Assembly: GCA_040429635.1 (NCBI GenBank)
Contig: CP158972.1
Coordinates: forward strand, 1,870,001-1,934,000
Length of the DNA stretch: 64,000 bases
Direction of reading: 5' to 3'
Source of the DNA: Tamlana crocina
GTDB taxonomy: Bacteria > Bacteroidota > Bacteroidia > Flavobacteriales > Flavobacteriaceae
This document shows, piece by piece, positions 8,916 through 17,908 of the stretch. A program made the translations under genes and the position numbers. The notes under the pieces are model-generated. The model saw only the letters and a program-made list of their open reading frames with translations, searched no databases and had not been told where the DNA came from. The first letter of the stretch is position 1. Every line of letters starts with the position of its first letter.

Positions 8916-9341
8916 ATGAAAAATTCAATCCTATTTATAACAACAATATTCCTTTTACTATTCGGAACCTCTCAATTACAGGCACAAAATATTAACCTTA
9001 AAAAGAATAATTATTTAGTGCTTTCAAAAAACATACAACAACTCAAACCTGTTTTATTAACGGCCAATGAATTGGCAAAGGAAGACGGGGAAAAATATGG
9101 AGCGTTTTATGTAATTATTTGCGGTAAAACAGTGAAAGACATTTCAAACAATCCAGATTTTAATGCACTGCTGGAAAAGGCAAAAGCCCAAAAGGTAAAC
9201 GTTTTTGTATGCGGTATTTCACTTTCAAAATTTAATATTAATCCTGAAACATTACCTAGTAGTAATCTTGAAATAACTCCTAATGGTATTTTATATGGCT
9301 TTCAACTTACTAAGAAAGGTTTTATCACACTTACCATCTAA
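8916..9341 (+). CDS. Secreted DsrE-family protein
   Basis: The 141-residue protein has a cleavable signal peptide (residues 1-23, ending LQAQ) and then a DsrE/DsrF-like alpha/beta domain. Landmarks are YLVLSKNIQQ, the strand YGAFYVIICGKTV with Cys at about residue 69, a second Cys in VNVFVCGISLSKF at about residue 95, and a final beta strand GFITLTI. DsrE-type proteins carry or relay sulfur on a Cys. The Cys in FVCGISL sits at the position often occupied by the sulfur-binding residue, but I cannot verify it. Periplasmic export is unusual compared with the cytoplasmic DsrEFH trio and fits the adjacent membrane thiosulfate oxidoreductase. Part of a four-gene run with gaps of 6-73 bp. Confidence 0.75.
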   Translation: MKNSILFITTIFLLLFGTSQLQAQNINLKKNNYLVLSKNIQQLKPVLLTANELAKEDGEKYGAFYVIICGKTVKDISNNPDFNALLEKAKAQKVNVFVCGISLSKFNINPETLPSSNLEITPNGILYGFQLTKKGFITLTI

Positions 9342-9347
9342 TAAATT

Positions 9348-10394
9348 ATGAAAACAGTAAACATAAAAAATGATGCAGGACTTTTAACTCTGGCATTAAG
9401 ATTAGTAGTAGGTTGGACGTATTTTTCGGCATTTTGGAGAAGAACCGTATTAGTCGACAAATTAGATCCAGAAGTAACAGGATATATTGGCGAAAAGTTT
9501 AACGCTTTTTTACCGAATGCTTTAGGTATAAAACCTATTATCCAATACTTGGTGGAGAACCCAGATGTGCTTTGGGTAAATATGGTAATATTTACCATTG
9601 TTGAAGGTATTGTAGGGTTATTTATATTATTTGGGTTATTCACTCGATTTATGAGTATTGGCGTATTTAGTTTAGCTATGGGCATCCTTCTTGCTTCGGG
9701 CTGGATAGGTACAACATGCTTAGATGAATGGCAGATTGGTGTGTTAGGAATAGCTACAGGTTTTGTTTTATTTTTAACTGGCAGTGGAAAATACTCTCTG
9801 GACAGTTATCTTATAAAAAACAATTTTGCTTTTACCAAAAAGAAATGGTTTAGTTGGTTCGGTTCAGGAATTTTACCGATTAAAGAGCGTATTTTTCCTA
9901 AAGTCGTATTAATAGGTTCACTATTTATTTTTGGAATGACCTTAATGACTAATCAAGTATTTCATGGCGGACTTTGGGGAACGCTTCATAATAAATCAGT
10001 AAAACCAAAACTTGAAATAACTAATGGTGAAATTCAAAATAACACCCTTAGTTTTGATGTCTTTAGGACCGAAGGAGTAGATGTTTATGGTTCTTGGGTT
10101 ATTGGAATTGAATTATATGACAATAAAAACAACACAATAATAGAGTATACCCAAGAAGATTTAGCAACTTTGAATAAAATGAGGATATCAAACCATTATG
10201 TAGCTAAAATTAAGCCAGGCAAACATAGTTTAATTGTACCATTAGGGGCAAAAGCAAAACTAAATTTAGAAAAGGAATCTTTAAGTAGTTTGCCAAAAGG
10301 AACATATACTCTAAAGATCACAGATATCAGTGGAGCTAATTGGGAGCATCAAATTGAAAAAATAGCAAAAGCCAATATAATAAGTAGAGGGTGA
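9348..10394 (+). CDS. Thiosulfate:quinone oxidoreductase, DoxD-DoxA fusion
   Basis: This is a 348-residue protein. The N-terminal part (about 10-165) has four membrane helices and the DoxD pattern, including LALRLVVGWTYFSAFWRR and a Gly/Trp motif near residues 121-127 (SGWIGTTC). A further helix lies at about 185-200, and the C-terminal 140 residues form a beta-rich soluble domain resembling DoxA. In archaeal TQO, DoxD and DoxA are separate subunits that oxidise thiosulfate to tetrathionate and reduce quinone; here both appear in one chain. It begins 6 bp after the DsrE-like gene. The DoxD part is clear; the DoxA reading of the tail is from memory of the family and less sure. Confidence 0.75.
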   Translation: MKTVNIKNDAGLLTLALRLVVGWTYFSAFWRRTVLVDKLDPEVTGYIGEKFNAFLPNALGIKPIIQYLVENPDVLWVNMVIFTIVEGIVGLFILFGLFTRFMSIGVFSLAMGILLASGWIGTTCLDEWQIGVLGIATGFVLFLTGSGKYSLDSYLIKNNFAFTKKKWFSWFGSGILPIKERIFPKVVLIGSLFIFGMTLMTNQVFHGGLWGTLHNKSVKPKLEITNGEIQNNTLSFDVFRTEGVDVYGSWVIGIELYDNKNNTIIEYTQEDLATLNKMRISNHYVAKIKPGKHSLIVPLGAKAKLNLEKESLSSLPKGTYTLKITDISGANWEHQIEKIAKANIISRG

Positions 10395-10848
10395 GGGGGG
10401 CAAAGGCTTTTTTAAAATTTAATCCATATTATAAACCAAAAAGTTTGTGCATATTTCCAGTGTCTCTCATTTACAAACCCGTTAAAATAATTAGTTAGGA
10501 ATATAGTTGGCTACTATGGGTAAAATCTAACATGGAAAAATCCAAAGCGTAGTCTATCGTAATTAAATGGTTTTATTACGGAAACACTTAAACCTAATAG
10601 GTTTGGTTTGGTGATATTCAGAACTCTAAAAACCAGTAGCAACAATTAAAAAAACGCACCTAAAATATAGGTGCGTTTTTTATGAAGAAATCCCTATGAA
10701 GATTTTTAGCTTTTATAAACGGGTTATGTAACAATCTTATTGTAAATATGATTTCATAATATTTCAAATAAGGTTTTATTAAAAACAAGTTATAACTAAA
10801 ATTACAATGAGAATTTTTAATAAAATAGGTTTCCTAAGTTGATTTATA
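10395..10848. other. Intergenic region between convergent operons
   Basis: About 450 bp without a coding frame I trust. It holds one strong bidirectional terminator (10651-10681) and a weak AT-rich foldback near 10557-10583. No promoter or tRNA is seen. The 250 bp before the terminator may be remnant DNA, but I recognise nothing in it. Confidence 0.6.
10651..10681. terminator. Bidirectional terminator between convergent operons
   Basis: AACGCACCTA pairs with TAGGTGCGTT around a 4-5 nt loop, with a T-run to the right and an A-run to the left. It can end transcription from both sides: the sulfur cluster on the plus strand and the multidrug pump operon on the minus strand. Confidence 0.85.
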
Positions 10849-12297
10849 TTATTTCCAGCCGCCACCTAAAGCTTGGTACAGTTTTAGGTTGGCCAGAAGC
10901 TGGTCTCTTTTGGTTTCGATAATTTCAATTTTGGAATCCAGTGCCTCACGCTGTGTCAACAACACTTCGGTGTATTCGGCACGGGCCGATTTAAATAATT
11001 TTATCGATAGCTCAATAGATTCGGTTAAAGCTTCAACTTGGTCTTCCTTCAATTTATAACTTTGGTTGAGTTTTTCAACATTCAACACTTGGTTGACTAC
11101 TTCGATATAAGCATTTAAAATAGATTTTTCGTATTCAAAAATAGCTTGTAACTGCTTGTCGGTCGCATTTTTATATTCCACTTTTATGGCGTTTCTATTG
11201 ATTAAAGGCGCCACCAAATCGCCTGCCAACGAGTAAGCCAAAGATTGTGGCGTGTGCGTTAAAAATTTGGTTTGAAATGCCTCTAGCCCAATTCCTGCCT
11301 TAATGCCAATGGACGGGAAAAAATTAGCTTTCGTGGCCTTTACGCTAAGTTTCGCTGCCGAGAGCTCTAATTCTGCTTTCTTAATATCGGGCCGGTTTTG
11401 CAGCAACTGCGAAGGAATGCCGGCATCGAGAGATTTTATTGAAAGCTCCGTAAAACCTTGCGAACTTCGTTTTACGTGCTGCGGAAACCTACCCACCAAA
11501 AAGTTGATGGCATTTTCGGTTTCGACAATACGTTGTTCGATGTTGTATTTGTTGCTCTGGTTTTTTAAAACTTCGGCCTCAAAACGCCTTACGGCCAATT
11601 GTGTGGCTCTTGCTGCTTGTTTTTGAAGTTTCACCATTTTAAGGGCGTTTTGTTGAATGGCTAGGTTTTGTTTGATGATGTCCAGTTGATTATCCAAAGC
11701 CATAAGTTCATAATATGCACTAGCAATTTCTGAAACCAATTGGGTAACCATAAAATTTTTGCCCTCAACGGAAGCTAAATATTCCAAAACGGCAGCCTTT
11801 TTTTCATTGCGCATTTTTTTCCAAATATCGAGTTCCCATGACGCCTTCAAACCTGCTGAAAAATTAGATAGCGGCTCGGGGAAAGCTTTACCTTCCTCAA
11901 TATCCAGATTTTTTTCAACGACACCGTTTCGGGTGTACTCGCCTACCTTTTCAGTGTCGGCACCTGCCGAAACACCAACAAACGGCAGGTATTCCCCTTT
12001 TTTAGCCTGTATTTCGTTTTTGGCCATATCGATGCTTTGCAGCATAATATTCAACTCTTGGTTGTTGGACAAAGCCGTATCTATTAACGTTTGCAAATTA
12101 GGATCCGAAAAAAAAACCTTCCAATTAACGTTGGCCGTGTTGGATGTGTCCGTTATTTGATTTTGGAACGTCTCTGGTACAGCGAGGTTCGCTTCTCTTA
12201 CGGTTTTGGTGGGCACACAGGCATACATAAAAAGTATGATGAGTGTGCCGCTCCAAAAAGGGGTAAGGCATTTCAATGATTTTTTAGATCTATTCAT
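10849..12297 (-). CDS. Outer-membrane factor lipoprotein of multidrug RND efflux (OprM/NodT-type)
   Basis: The 482-residue protein has a lipoprotein signal (hydrophobic residues about 17-26, then YAC at 25-27). It carries the two-repeat outer-membrane-factor fold of the NodT/OprM subgroup: the WKVFFSDPNLQTLIDTAL start of repeat one, LLQNRPDIKKAELELSAAK at the start of repeat two, and the terminal ALGGGWK motif. It forms the outer-membrane duct for the pump encoded just upstream, with an 8-bp overlap of the reading frames (12290-12297). Last gene of a three-gene minus-strand operon. Family assignment is firm; drug substrates cannot be read from sequence. Confidence 0.9.
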   Translation of the reverse strand: MNRSKKSLKCLTPFWSGTLIILFMYACVPTKTVREANLAVPETFQNQITDTSNTANVNWKVFFSDPNLQTLIDTALSNNQELNIMLQSIDMAKNEIQAKKGEYLPFVGVSAGADTEKVGEYTRNGVVEKNLDIEEGKAFPEPLSNFSAGLKASWELDIWKKMRNEKKAAVLEYLASVEGKNFMVTQLVSEIASAYYELMALDNQLDIIKQNLAIQQNALKMVKLQKQAARATQLAVRRFEAEVLKNQSNKYNIEQRIVETENAINFLVGRFPQHVKRSSQGFTELSIKSLDAGIPSQLLQNRPDIKKAELELSAAKLSVKATKANFFPSIGIKAGIGLEAFQTKFLTHTPQSLAYSLAGDLVAPLINRNAIKVEYKNATDKQLQAIFEYEKSILNAYIEVVNQVLNVEKLNQSYKLKEDQVEALTESIELSIKLFKSARAEYTEVLLTQREALDSKIEIIETKRDQLLANLKLYQALGGGWK

Positions 12298-15200
12298 TGT
12301 TTCTTTTTTTAGTGAGTTTTTTCAATAGTTTGGTAAGCTTGCCAATGCTTGCCGTATTGATTTTTGTTTGGTTTTCGGCTTCGCTATTTCGAATGAATTC
12401 TTCTGAAAGTGGTTCGCTGGATTCGTCCTTAATCAAACTTCTGCCTTCCGAAAGTTTAGCAAAAACAAAATACAGCCCTGGGATTAACAACACCCCGAAT
12501 AGAGTACCAATAAGCATACCGCCCATCGCAGACCCGCCAATGGTTCTGTTTCCAATGGCACCGGCACCAGTGGCTATAACGAGGGGAATCAACCCAGCGA
12601 TAAAGGCAAATGAAGTCATTAAAACAGGCCTGAATCTGGCTTTGGCACCTTCAATGGCTGCTTCTAAAACTGTAGCGCCCTGCTGGTGTTTCTGTACCGC
12701 ATATTCAACAATTAATACGGCGTTTTTGCCTAAAAGGCCAACCAACATGATTACCCCTATTTGGGCATAAACATCGTTGGCCAGCCCCATCATTTTTAAA
12801 AAGAGGAATGAGCCGAAAACCCCAACGGGCAAAGATAAAATAACGGTAAGGGGCAAAATGAAACTTTCGTATTGGGCAGCCAAAACAAAATACACAAAAA
12901 CGAGTACCACAATAAAAATGTACAGTGATTCGTTGCCTCTTCTGGCTTCGTCAAAAGAAAGGCCTTCCCAAGCTATATCGTAACCTCTGGGCAATTTTTG
13001 CGCTGCCACTTCTTTAATGGCTTGTATGGCATCGCCACTGGTGAAACCCGCAGCGGGCAACCCTCTAATGGCAGCAGAATTATATAAATTGTATCGTGTA
13101 ATTTCATTTGGGCCAAGTTTCTTTTCGATGGACATAAATGCCGAATAAGGCACCATTTCGCCTTCTTCGTTCTTTACAAATAATTTTTCCAAATCAGTTG
13201 GGATTCGTCTATAGGAAGGCGCCGCTTGTGTATAAACCTTAAAAAACCTTCCGAAGCGGATAAATCCTTGTTCGTAGGTGCTGCCTATTAAGATATTTAG
13301 GTTTTCCATAGCCTTGGCAATGGTTACCCCTTTTTGCATGGCTATTTTGTTATTGATTTTTAGCTCGTATTGTGGGTATTGCGCTGAGAAAAACGTGAAC
13401 AAACCAGACAGTTCCTTGCGCTGTGACAAGGCATCCATAAAATCGGAATTGATTTTTTCAAACTTGTGATAGTCCGTTGAATTGGTTTTGTCCAATAAAC
13501 GCAATGCGAATCCGCCGGAAGAACCAAACCCGGGAACGGCTGGTGGCTCGAAATATTCAATTATAGCACCGAGGTCTTTGGTTTCCTCTTCCAATTCTTC
13601 CATAATCTCGTGAACCGAATGATGGCGTTCAGACCATGGTTTTAGGTTAATGAGGCAGGTCCCTGCGTTTGAGCCCCGGCCTTCGGTCATGATTTCGTAA
13701 CCGGCCAAAGAAGAAACAGACTCAACGCCTTCGGTTACCTCACAGATGGCTTGCAGTTTTCTGGCGACTTCGTTGGTACGCTCTAAGGTGGCACCTGGAG
13801 GGGTTTGAATAATGGCGTAAATCATACCTTGGTCTTCATTGGGAATAAACCCCGATGGAAGCACTTTGTTGGTGATAAAAATACCAGTACAGAACGCAAT
13901 TAGCAGTCCAAAGGTTAAAACCCTTCTGGCTACAATTTTATTCAAAACCTTAACATACTTTCCGGTTAATTTTTCAAATCCGCCGTTAAACCAGTCAATG
14001 AATTTATCAATTGGAGTTTTTCGTTTTTTGCCGTTGTTGTGCTTCAAAATCATGGCACAAAGCACTGGGGTGAGGGTTAAGGCGACCAATGCCGAAATGA
14101 CAATAGCACCAGCCATAGTTATGGAAAACTGTCTGTAAAACACGCCAACGGGGCCTGTCATGAACGAAATGGGTATAAATACCGAAACCATAACCAATGT
14201 AATGGCGATAATGGCACCACCAATTTCGCCCACCACAGCATACGAGGCTTTGTAGGGGGTTAAGTGTTCTTCTTCCATTTTTACATGTACGGCCTCAACC
14301 ACTACAATGGCATCATCGACCACAATACCAATGGCCAAAACCAATGCGAAAAGGGTTATCAAGTTTATGGACAGCCCAAAGATTTGCATGACGAAAAAGG
14401 CGCCAACCAATGATACGGGCACAGCGATAATGGGGATTAACGTAGAGCGCCAATCGCCCAAAAATAAAAATACCACAATGGCTACAAGGATAAAGGCATC
14501 CCGTAAGGTGTGCAACACTTGTTCTATGGAAGCATCAAGAAAATTGGATACATCATAACTGATCTGAAAATCGACGTTAGGCGGCAGTTCCTGTTCCAGT
14601 TCGGCCAACTTTTCCTTTACGGCATCGATGACATCGCTACCATTACTGCCAAATGTTTGTTTTAAAACGATGGATGCCGACGGTTTTCCGTCTAAATTCG
14701 AATAAATATCGAAAAATTCACTGCCCAGTTTTACATCGGCAATATCGGCCAGTTTGATGATTTCGCCTTCTTTGTTGGCCCGAATAATGATTTCCTTGTA
14801 TTGGTCGGGTTCGTTGTACCGGTTTTGGTAGGTCAGTACATATTCCAAAGATTGGGAGGTAATCCCCGAGCTCCTTCCCAATCGGCCGGGGCGCGCTAAA
14901 ATACTTTGCTCTTCCATGGCTTCGAGCACCTCTTCGGCTGAAATATTATAAGCACGCATACGGTCTGGTTTCAGCCAAACCCGCATGGCATATTTGCGGC
15001 TACCCAATATTTGGGCACTGGCAATACCGTTTATACGTTGAATTTCGGGAATGATTTTGGTGTAGGCATAGTTGTAAAGAAACTTTTCGTCGTTATTCTT
15101 GTCGGTACTCGACAGGTTAACGTACATGAGCATACTGGGTTGGATTGGTGTAATGATAACGCCTTCGCGTTGCACCAGTTCGGGCAGTAAGGGCATCACT

Positions 15201-15538
15201 TGGTCCACACGGGTTTTTACCCTCACTACGGCTTGGTTGGGGTCGGTACCCGGCTCGAAAATAACACGTACGGTGGCTTCGCCGGCACTGGTGGCATCAG
15301 AAGCGATATAGCGCATGCCTTGCACACCGTTTATGGCGGTTTCCAAAGGAATTAAAGTAGAATTCACCAATACTTCGGCACTGGAGCCAGGATAGGCAAT
15401 AAAAATATTTACAGTAGTAGGCGCAATTTGTGGAAACTGCGAAATGGGTAGTTGTTTTATGGATAGCCCCCCGACAAATAGGATAATGACCGAAATGACA
15501 ATGGCCAGAACGGGGCGTTTTATAAATTTTTTAAACAT
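12290..15538 (-). CDS. RND multidrug efflux pump, HAE1 type (AcrB/MexB-like)
   Basis: The 1082-residue protein starts with the AcrB-like MFKKFIKRPVLAIVISVIILF helix. It has FIAYPGSSAEVLV, the proton-relay motif GIVVDDAIVVVEA near residues 405-417, TPVLCAMILK, SGFIPNEDQG, and a C-terminal helix block with LVGLLGKNAVLIVEYA. These are hydrophobic/amphiphilic exporter (HAE1) signatures rather than metal-exporter ones. The tail after the last helix is long (about 50 residues, with a Lys-rich end). It works with the adaptor encoded before it and the outer-membrane factor encoded after it. This minus-strand block is visibly richer in G+C than its flanks, which suggests a separate history. Confidence 0.92.
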   Translation of the reverse strand: MFKKFIKRPVLAIVISVIILFVGGLSIKQLPISQFPQIAPTTVNIFIAYPGSSAEVLVNSTLIPLETAINGVQGMRYIASDATSAGEATVRVIFEPGTDPNQAVVRVKTRVDQVMPLLPELVQREGVIITPIQPSMLMYVNLSSTDKNNDEKFLYNYAYTKIIPEIQRINGIASAQILGSRKYAMRVWLKPDRMRAYNISAEEVLEAMEEQSILARPGRLGRSSGITSQSLEYVLTYQNRYNEPDQYKEIIIRANKEGEIIKLADIADVKLGSEFFDIYSNLDGKPSASIVLKQTFGSNGSDVIDAVKEKLAELEQELPPNVDFQISYDVSNFLDASIEQVLHTLRDAFILVAIVVFLFLGDWRSTLIPIIAVPVSLVGAFFVMQIFGLSINLITLFALVLAIGIVVDDAIVVVEAVHVKMEEEHLTPYKASYAVVGEIGGAIIAITLVMVSVFIPISFMTGPVGVFYRQFSITMAGAIVISALVALTLTPVLCAMILKHNNGKKRKTPIDKFIDWFNGGFEKLTGKYVKVLNKIVARRVLTFGLLIAFCTGIFITNKVLPSGFIPNEDQGMIYAIIQTPPGATLERTNEVARKLQAICEVTEGVESVSSLAGYEIMTEGRGSNAGTCLINLKPWSERHHSVHEIMEELEEETKDLGAIIEYFEPPAVPGFGSSGGFALRLLDKTNSTDYHKFEKINSDFMDALSQRKELSGLFTFFSAQYPQYELKINNKIAMQKGVTIAKAMENLNILIGSTYEQGFIRFGRFFKVYTQAAPSYRRIPTDLEKLFVKNEEGEMVPYSAFMSIEKKLGPNEITRYNLYNSAAIRGLPAAGFTSGDAIQAIKEVAAQKLPRGYDIAWEGLSFDEARRGNESLYIFIVVLVFVYFVLAAQYESFILPLTVILSLPVGVFGSFLFLKMMGLANDVYAQIGVIMLVGLLGKNAVLIVEYAVQKHQQGATVLEAAIEGAKARFRPVLMTSFAFIAGLIPLVIATGAGAIGNRTIGGSAMGGMLIGTLFGVLLIPGLYFVFAKLSEGRSLIKDESSEPLSEEFIRNSEAENQTKINTASIGKLTKLLKKLTKKRNNE

Positions 15539-15562
15539 GTCTTTTGTAGATTAAATTCTTGA

Positions 15563-16645
15563 TTATTCAGCGTAAAGGTCTAACTCAGACAGTACTTTGT
15601 TGGGCTCTAAAAACTTGGTGTGTATGGTTTCGTTGTTACGAACTACCCTAATGCCTTCCAATAAAATGGTATCGTTTTCGGTAAGTCCGTCGTTTACAAT
15701 AAACAGGTGTGGCAGTTCGGCGCCCACGGTAATTTCGCGTTGGGTAACTTTGCCTTCTTTACTGATTACATACACATAGGTTTTGTCTAATATCTCAAAA
15801 GTGGCTTTTTGCGGGATGATGGTTGCATTTTTATAAGGGACTTTCATCAGTACGCTTCCGGTTTCGCCATGTCTTAAAATGCCATCGGGGTTTGGAAAAG
15901 TGGCCCTAAAGGCAATGTTGCCCGTTTCGTGGTTGAATTCACCTTCAATGGTTTCAACAATACCTTTCTGCTTAAACAACTTGTTGTTGGCCATGAGTAG
16001 TTCCACTCCTTTTTTGTTACCTTTCTCTGCACTGGTTATGTAATCTAAATATTCGGCTTCAGGCACGTTAAAATACACCCACATTTTACTGTTGTCGGAT
16101 AGCGTGGTGAGCAGCTCACCCTCGTCCAAAAGGCTGCCCTCACGCACATGGAGGTGGTCCATAATGCCATCAAAAGGTGCTTTTATTTTGGTAAAGCCCA
16201 AATGGGTTTCGGCCAGTGTTACTTCGGCTTTTGCCTTTGCATAATTCGCTTTTGCCAGTGCAAGTTCGTTTTCTGAAACCACGTTGCCATCGGCCAATAA
16301 TTGGGTGTTTTTATATTCTATTTCGGCAGCCATGGCTTCGGCTTTGGCACGTTCCAGTTCGGCTTCGTAGACATTGGGCATAATCTGGAACATGGCCTGT
16401 CCCTTTTTTACGTGCTGGCCTTCATCGACCGAAATGTGGTTTAAATATCCTTTTTCCAAAGCCCTGATTTCAATGTGCCTGAACGAGTGGATTTGGCTCA
16501 CATAGTCTTTGGTAATGGCTGTGTCCTTTTTTATGGGGTTAGTCACTAAAAATTCGATATGTTCTTTTTTTTCTGCTTTTTCGGAATGACAGCTTGTGAA
16601 AAGTATAAACACAATGACGCTCATGAAAATGAATGATTTTTTCAT
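15563..16645 (-). CDS. RND efflux periplasmic adaptor (AcrA/MexA-like lipoprotein)
   Basis: This 360-residue protein has a lipoprotein signal (FILFTSC, Cys19). It shows the standard adaptor order: a lipoyl half at about 55-100 (DEGQHVKKGQAMFQI), a short alpha hairpin at about 105-150 (AEAMAAEIEYKNTQLLADGNVVSENELALAKANYAKAKAEV split over two helices), the second lipoyl half with FTKIKAPFDGIM, a beta-barrel, and the membrane-proximal domain. It is the first gene of the minus-strand pump operon, 24 bp before the pump gene. It docks the pump to the outer-membrane factor. No local repressor gene adjoins the operon. Confidence 0.9.
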   Translation of the reverse strand: MKKSFIFMSVIVFILFTSCHSEKAEKKEHIEFLVTNPIKKDTAITKDYVSQIHSFRHIEIRALEKGYLNHISVDEGQHVKKGQAMFQIMPNVYEAELERAKAEAMAAEIEYKNTQLLADGNVVSENELALAKANYAKAKAEVTLAETHLGFTKIKAPFDGIMDHLHVREGSLLDEGELLTTLSDNSKMWVYFNVPEAEYLDYITSAEKGNKKGVELLMANNKLFKQKGIVETIEGEFNHETGNIAFRATFPNPDGILRHGETGSVLMKVPYKNATIIPQKATFEILDKTYVYVISKEGKVTQREITVGAELPHLFIVNDGLTENDTILLEGIRVVRNNETIHTKFLEPNKVLSELDLYAE

Positions 16646-16800
16646 CTGTTCGTTTTTTATAAAAAAAATCTTGGGGAAGTGAATTTATAGCAGGACGCCG
16701 CCCCAAAAACGCACGTCGGGCTAAATCAATGGATTAAAATAAGTATGAAAAACTATTGTGGTTTTTCAAAAGCCGTAAAAGGCTTAAAGGGAAGTGGTTT

Positions 16801-17196
16801 TCAAATTCGAAACACCTGGATCCTGACATGGAGCTTTGTGGCCGACTTATCGTAATAGATGTCGTGGCGCCGTAAATCTTTTTGTAGTTGAAAAGATAGA
16901 TTGCTAAAAAGCGCTGCATTGTAACGAGCAGGTGCTAACCTATCAATAAAGACTTTGTTTTTTGTGGAAGATTCTTCGTTTTCAGTATCCTCTACTTCGG
17001 TAAATGTTAAATCTATGCCATGGCTACTGCCGTGATGGTTGGTATGAAAATAAGGGTGTTTTACATCATGGCTGTTTTCGGCATGATAGGCTTCACCAAA
17101 GGATAAATCATTTACTGAATTTGCGTATAGACCAAAGACACCTACTATTAAAAGGAGGTTTAATAAATAGAGGTATTTAATTAAGATTTTGCCCAT
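16801..17196 (-). CDS. Small exported protein of unknown function
   Basis: The 131-residue protein has an N-terminal hydrophobic segment (residues 5-25, YLYLLNLLLIVGVFGLYAN) that acts as a signal or anchor. A His-containing region follows (HAENSHDVKHPYFHTNHHG), then a basic C-terminal half ending in VRIQVFRI. It lies 155 bp upstream of the adaptor gene on the same strand and could be the first gene of that operon or a separate unit. The His cluster hints at metal contact, as in neighbouring genes, but no family is recognised. Confidence 0.5.
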   Translation of the reverse strand: MGKILIKYLYLLNLLLIVGVFGLYANSVNDLSFGEAYHAENSHDVKHPYFHTNHHGSSHGIDLTFTEVEDTENEESSTKNKVFIDRLAPARYNAALFSNLSFQLQKDLRRHDIYYDKSATKLHVRIQVFRI

Positions 17197-17448
17197 ACAG
17201 CGCGCAAAATTATAGCAATGCGTTTACTTAAACAAAAAATATTTGGGATTAAATGGTTAATTGGAGGAAAATCCGTGCAAAAGTAAAAACTTAGTATTGT
17301 TCAACAACTTTAATAAGTAAATTTGTCAGACCTCTATATAATTCTGTATCGTTCCATGTTGTAAAGTATCATTTCTTTTTTAAAAGGTATTTTAAACACT
17401 GTTTGATTGATTTTTGAGAACTATCCTTAAAATTAGTATGAGTTAAAA

Positions 17449-17465
17449 ATGCACACCCATTGCAT
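17449..17465 (+). promoter_or_regulatory. Candidate operator ATGCA-N7-TGCAT of the second metal operon
   Basis: ATGCACACCCATTGCAT holds a perfect 5-bp inverted repeat with a 7-bp spacer. It ends 11 bp before the -7 box at 17477. A near-identical site stands at the same distance from a -7-like box before the MerTP gene (23872-23888). The Fur-family regulator encoded at 23456 is the obvious candidate to bind both. Confidence 0.5.
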
Positions 17466-17476
17466 TAAATATTTAA

Positions 17477-17484
17477 TATATTTG
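17477..17484 (+). promoter_or_regulatory. Candidate -7 box (TAnnTTTG) of the second metal operon
   Basis: TATATTTG matches the Bacteroidota consensus exactly and lies only 5 bp before the ATG at 17490. If used, the mRNA would have little or no leader. No TTG at ideal -33 spacing is seen. Confidence 0.5.
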
Positions 17485-17489
17485 TCTCA

Positions 17490-17801
17490 ATGAAAGTTTT
17501 AGCACTCATATTATCTATTTATATCTTTGCGCTCAATTTAGTGCCTTGTGAAGATAATGGTATCCCTGATAATGAGGTTAAAACTGAAATTTCTCAAGCG
17601 TTAGACAACGACCATCAACATCAAGGAGCGGATTTGTGCTCACCATTTTGTCAGTGCCATTGTTGCCATATTCATGTGGCACAATTCAATGTTTTGGATT
17701 ATAGTTTATCTAACATTGTAGTACAAACACAAGTATTCAACCATTTTGAAGGACTTGAAAAAGACTTTAATACTACACTTTTACAACCTCCACAAGTTTA
17801 A
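17490..17801 (+). CDS. Small Cys/His-rich secreted protein (DUF6660-like)
   Basis: The 103-residue protein has an N-terminal signal peptide (residues 1-19). A metal-ligand-rich core follows, with HQHQGADLCSPFCQCHCCHIH around residues 47-67 (shown in part: DLCSPFCQCHCCHIH). It ends in a Pro-rich LLQPPQV. The pattern matches what I remember as DUF6660, small proteins found before CzcA genes in Bacteroidota. It begins the second metal operon, 107 bp before the CzcA-TolC fusion gene. A periplasmic metal-binding or sensing role is likely from the Cys/His cluster but unproven. Confidence 0.65.
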   Translation: MKVLALILSIYIFALNLVPCEDNGIPDNEVKTEISQALDNDHQHQGADLCSPFCQCHCCHIHVAQFNVLDYSLSNIVVQTQVFNHFEGLEKDFNTTLLQPPQV

Positions 17802-17908
17802 TTCAGTTTTTATAGGATAGTTATATCCTTTTAAGACCGCTATGGTCAATTTTACTCGATGACTTCCCAAGTTCTATCGAAATGTTCAACTGAATTAAAT
17901 CATGTATT

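Noticed and set aside
10526-10536. GGGTAAA word in the 10.4 kb gap as an ECF promoter
   Set aside because: No GTT-type -10 at the required distance and no gene downstream.
12297-12770. Plus-strand open frame of 157 codons opposite the multidrug pump
   Set aside because: Antisense to a conserved pump gene; repetitive Pro/Ala/Thr composition reflects the complement of pump codons.
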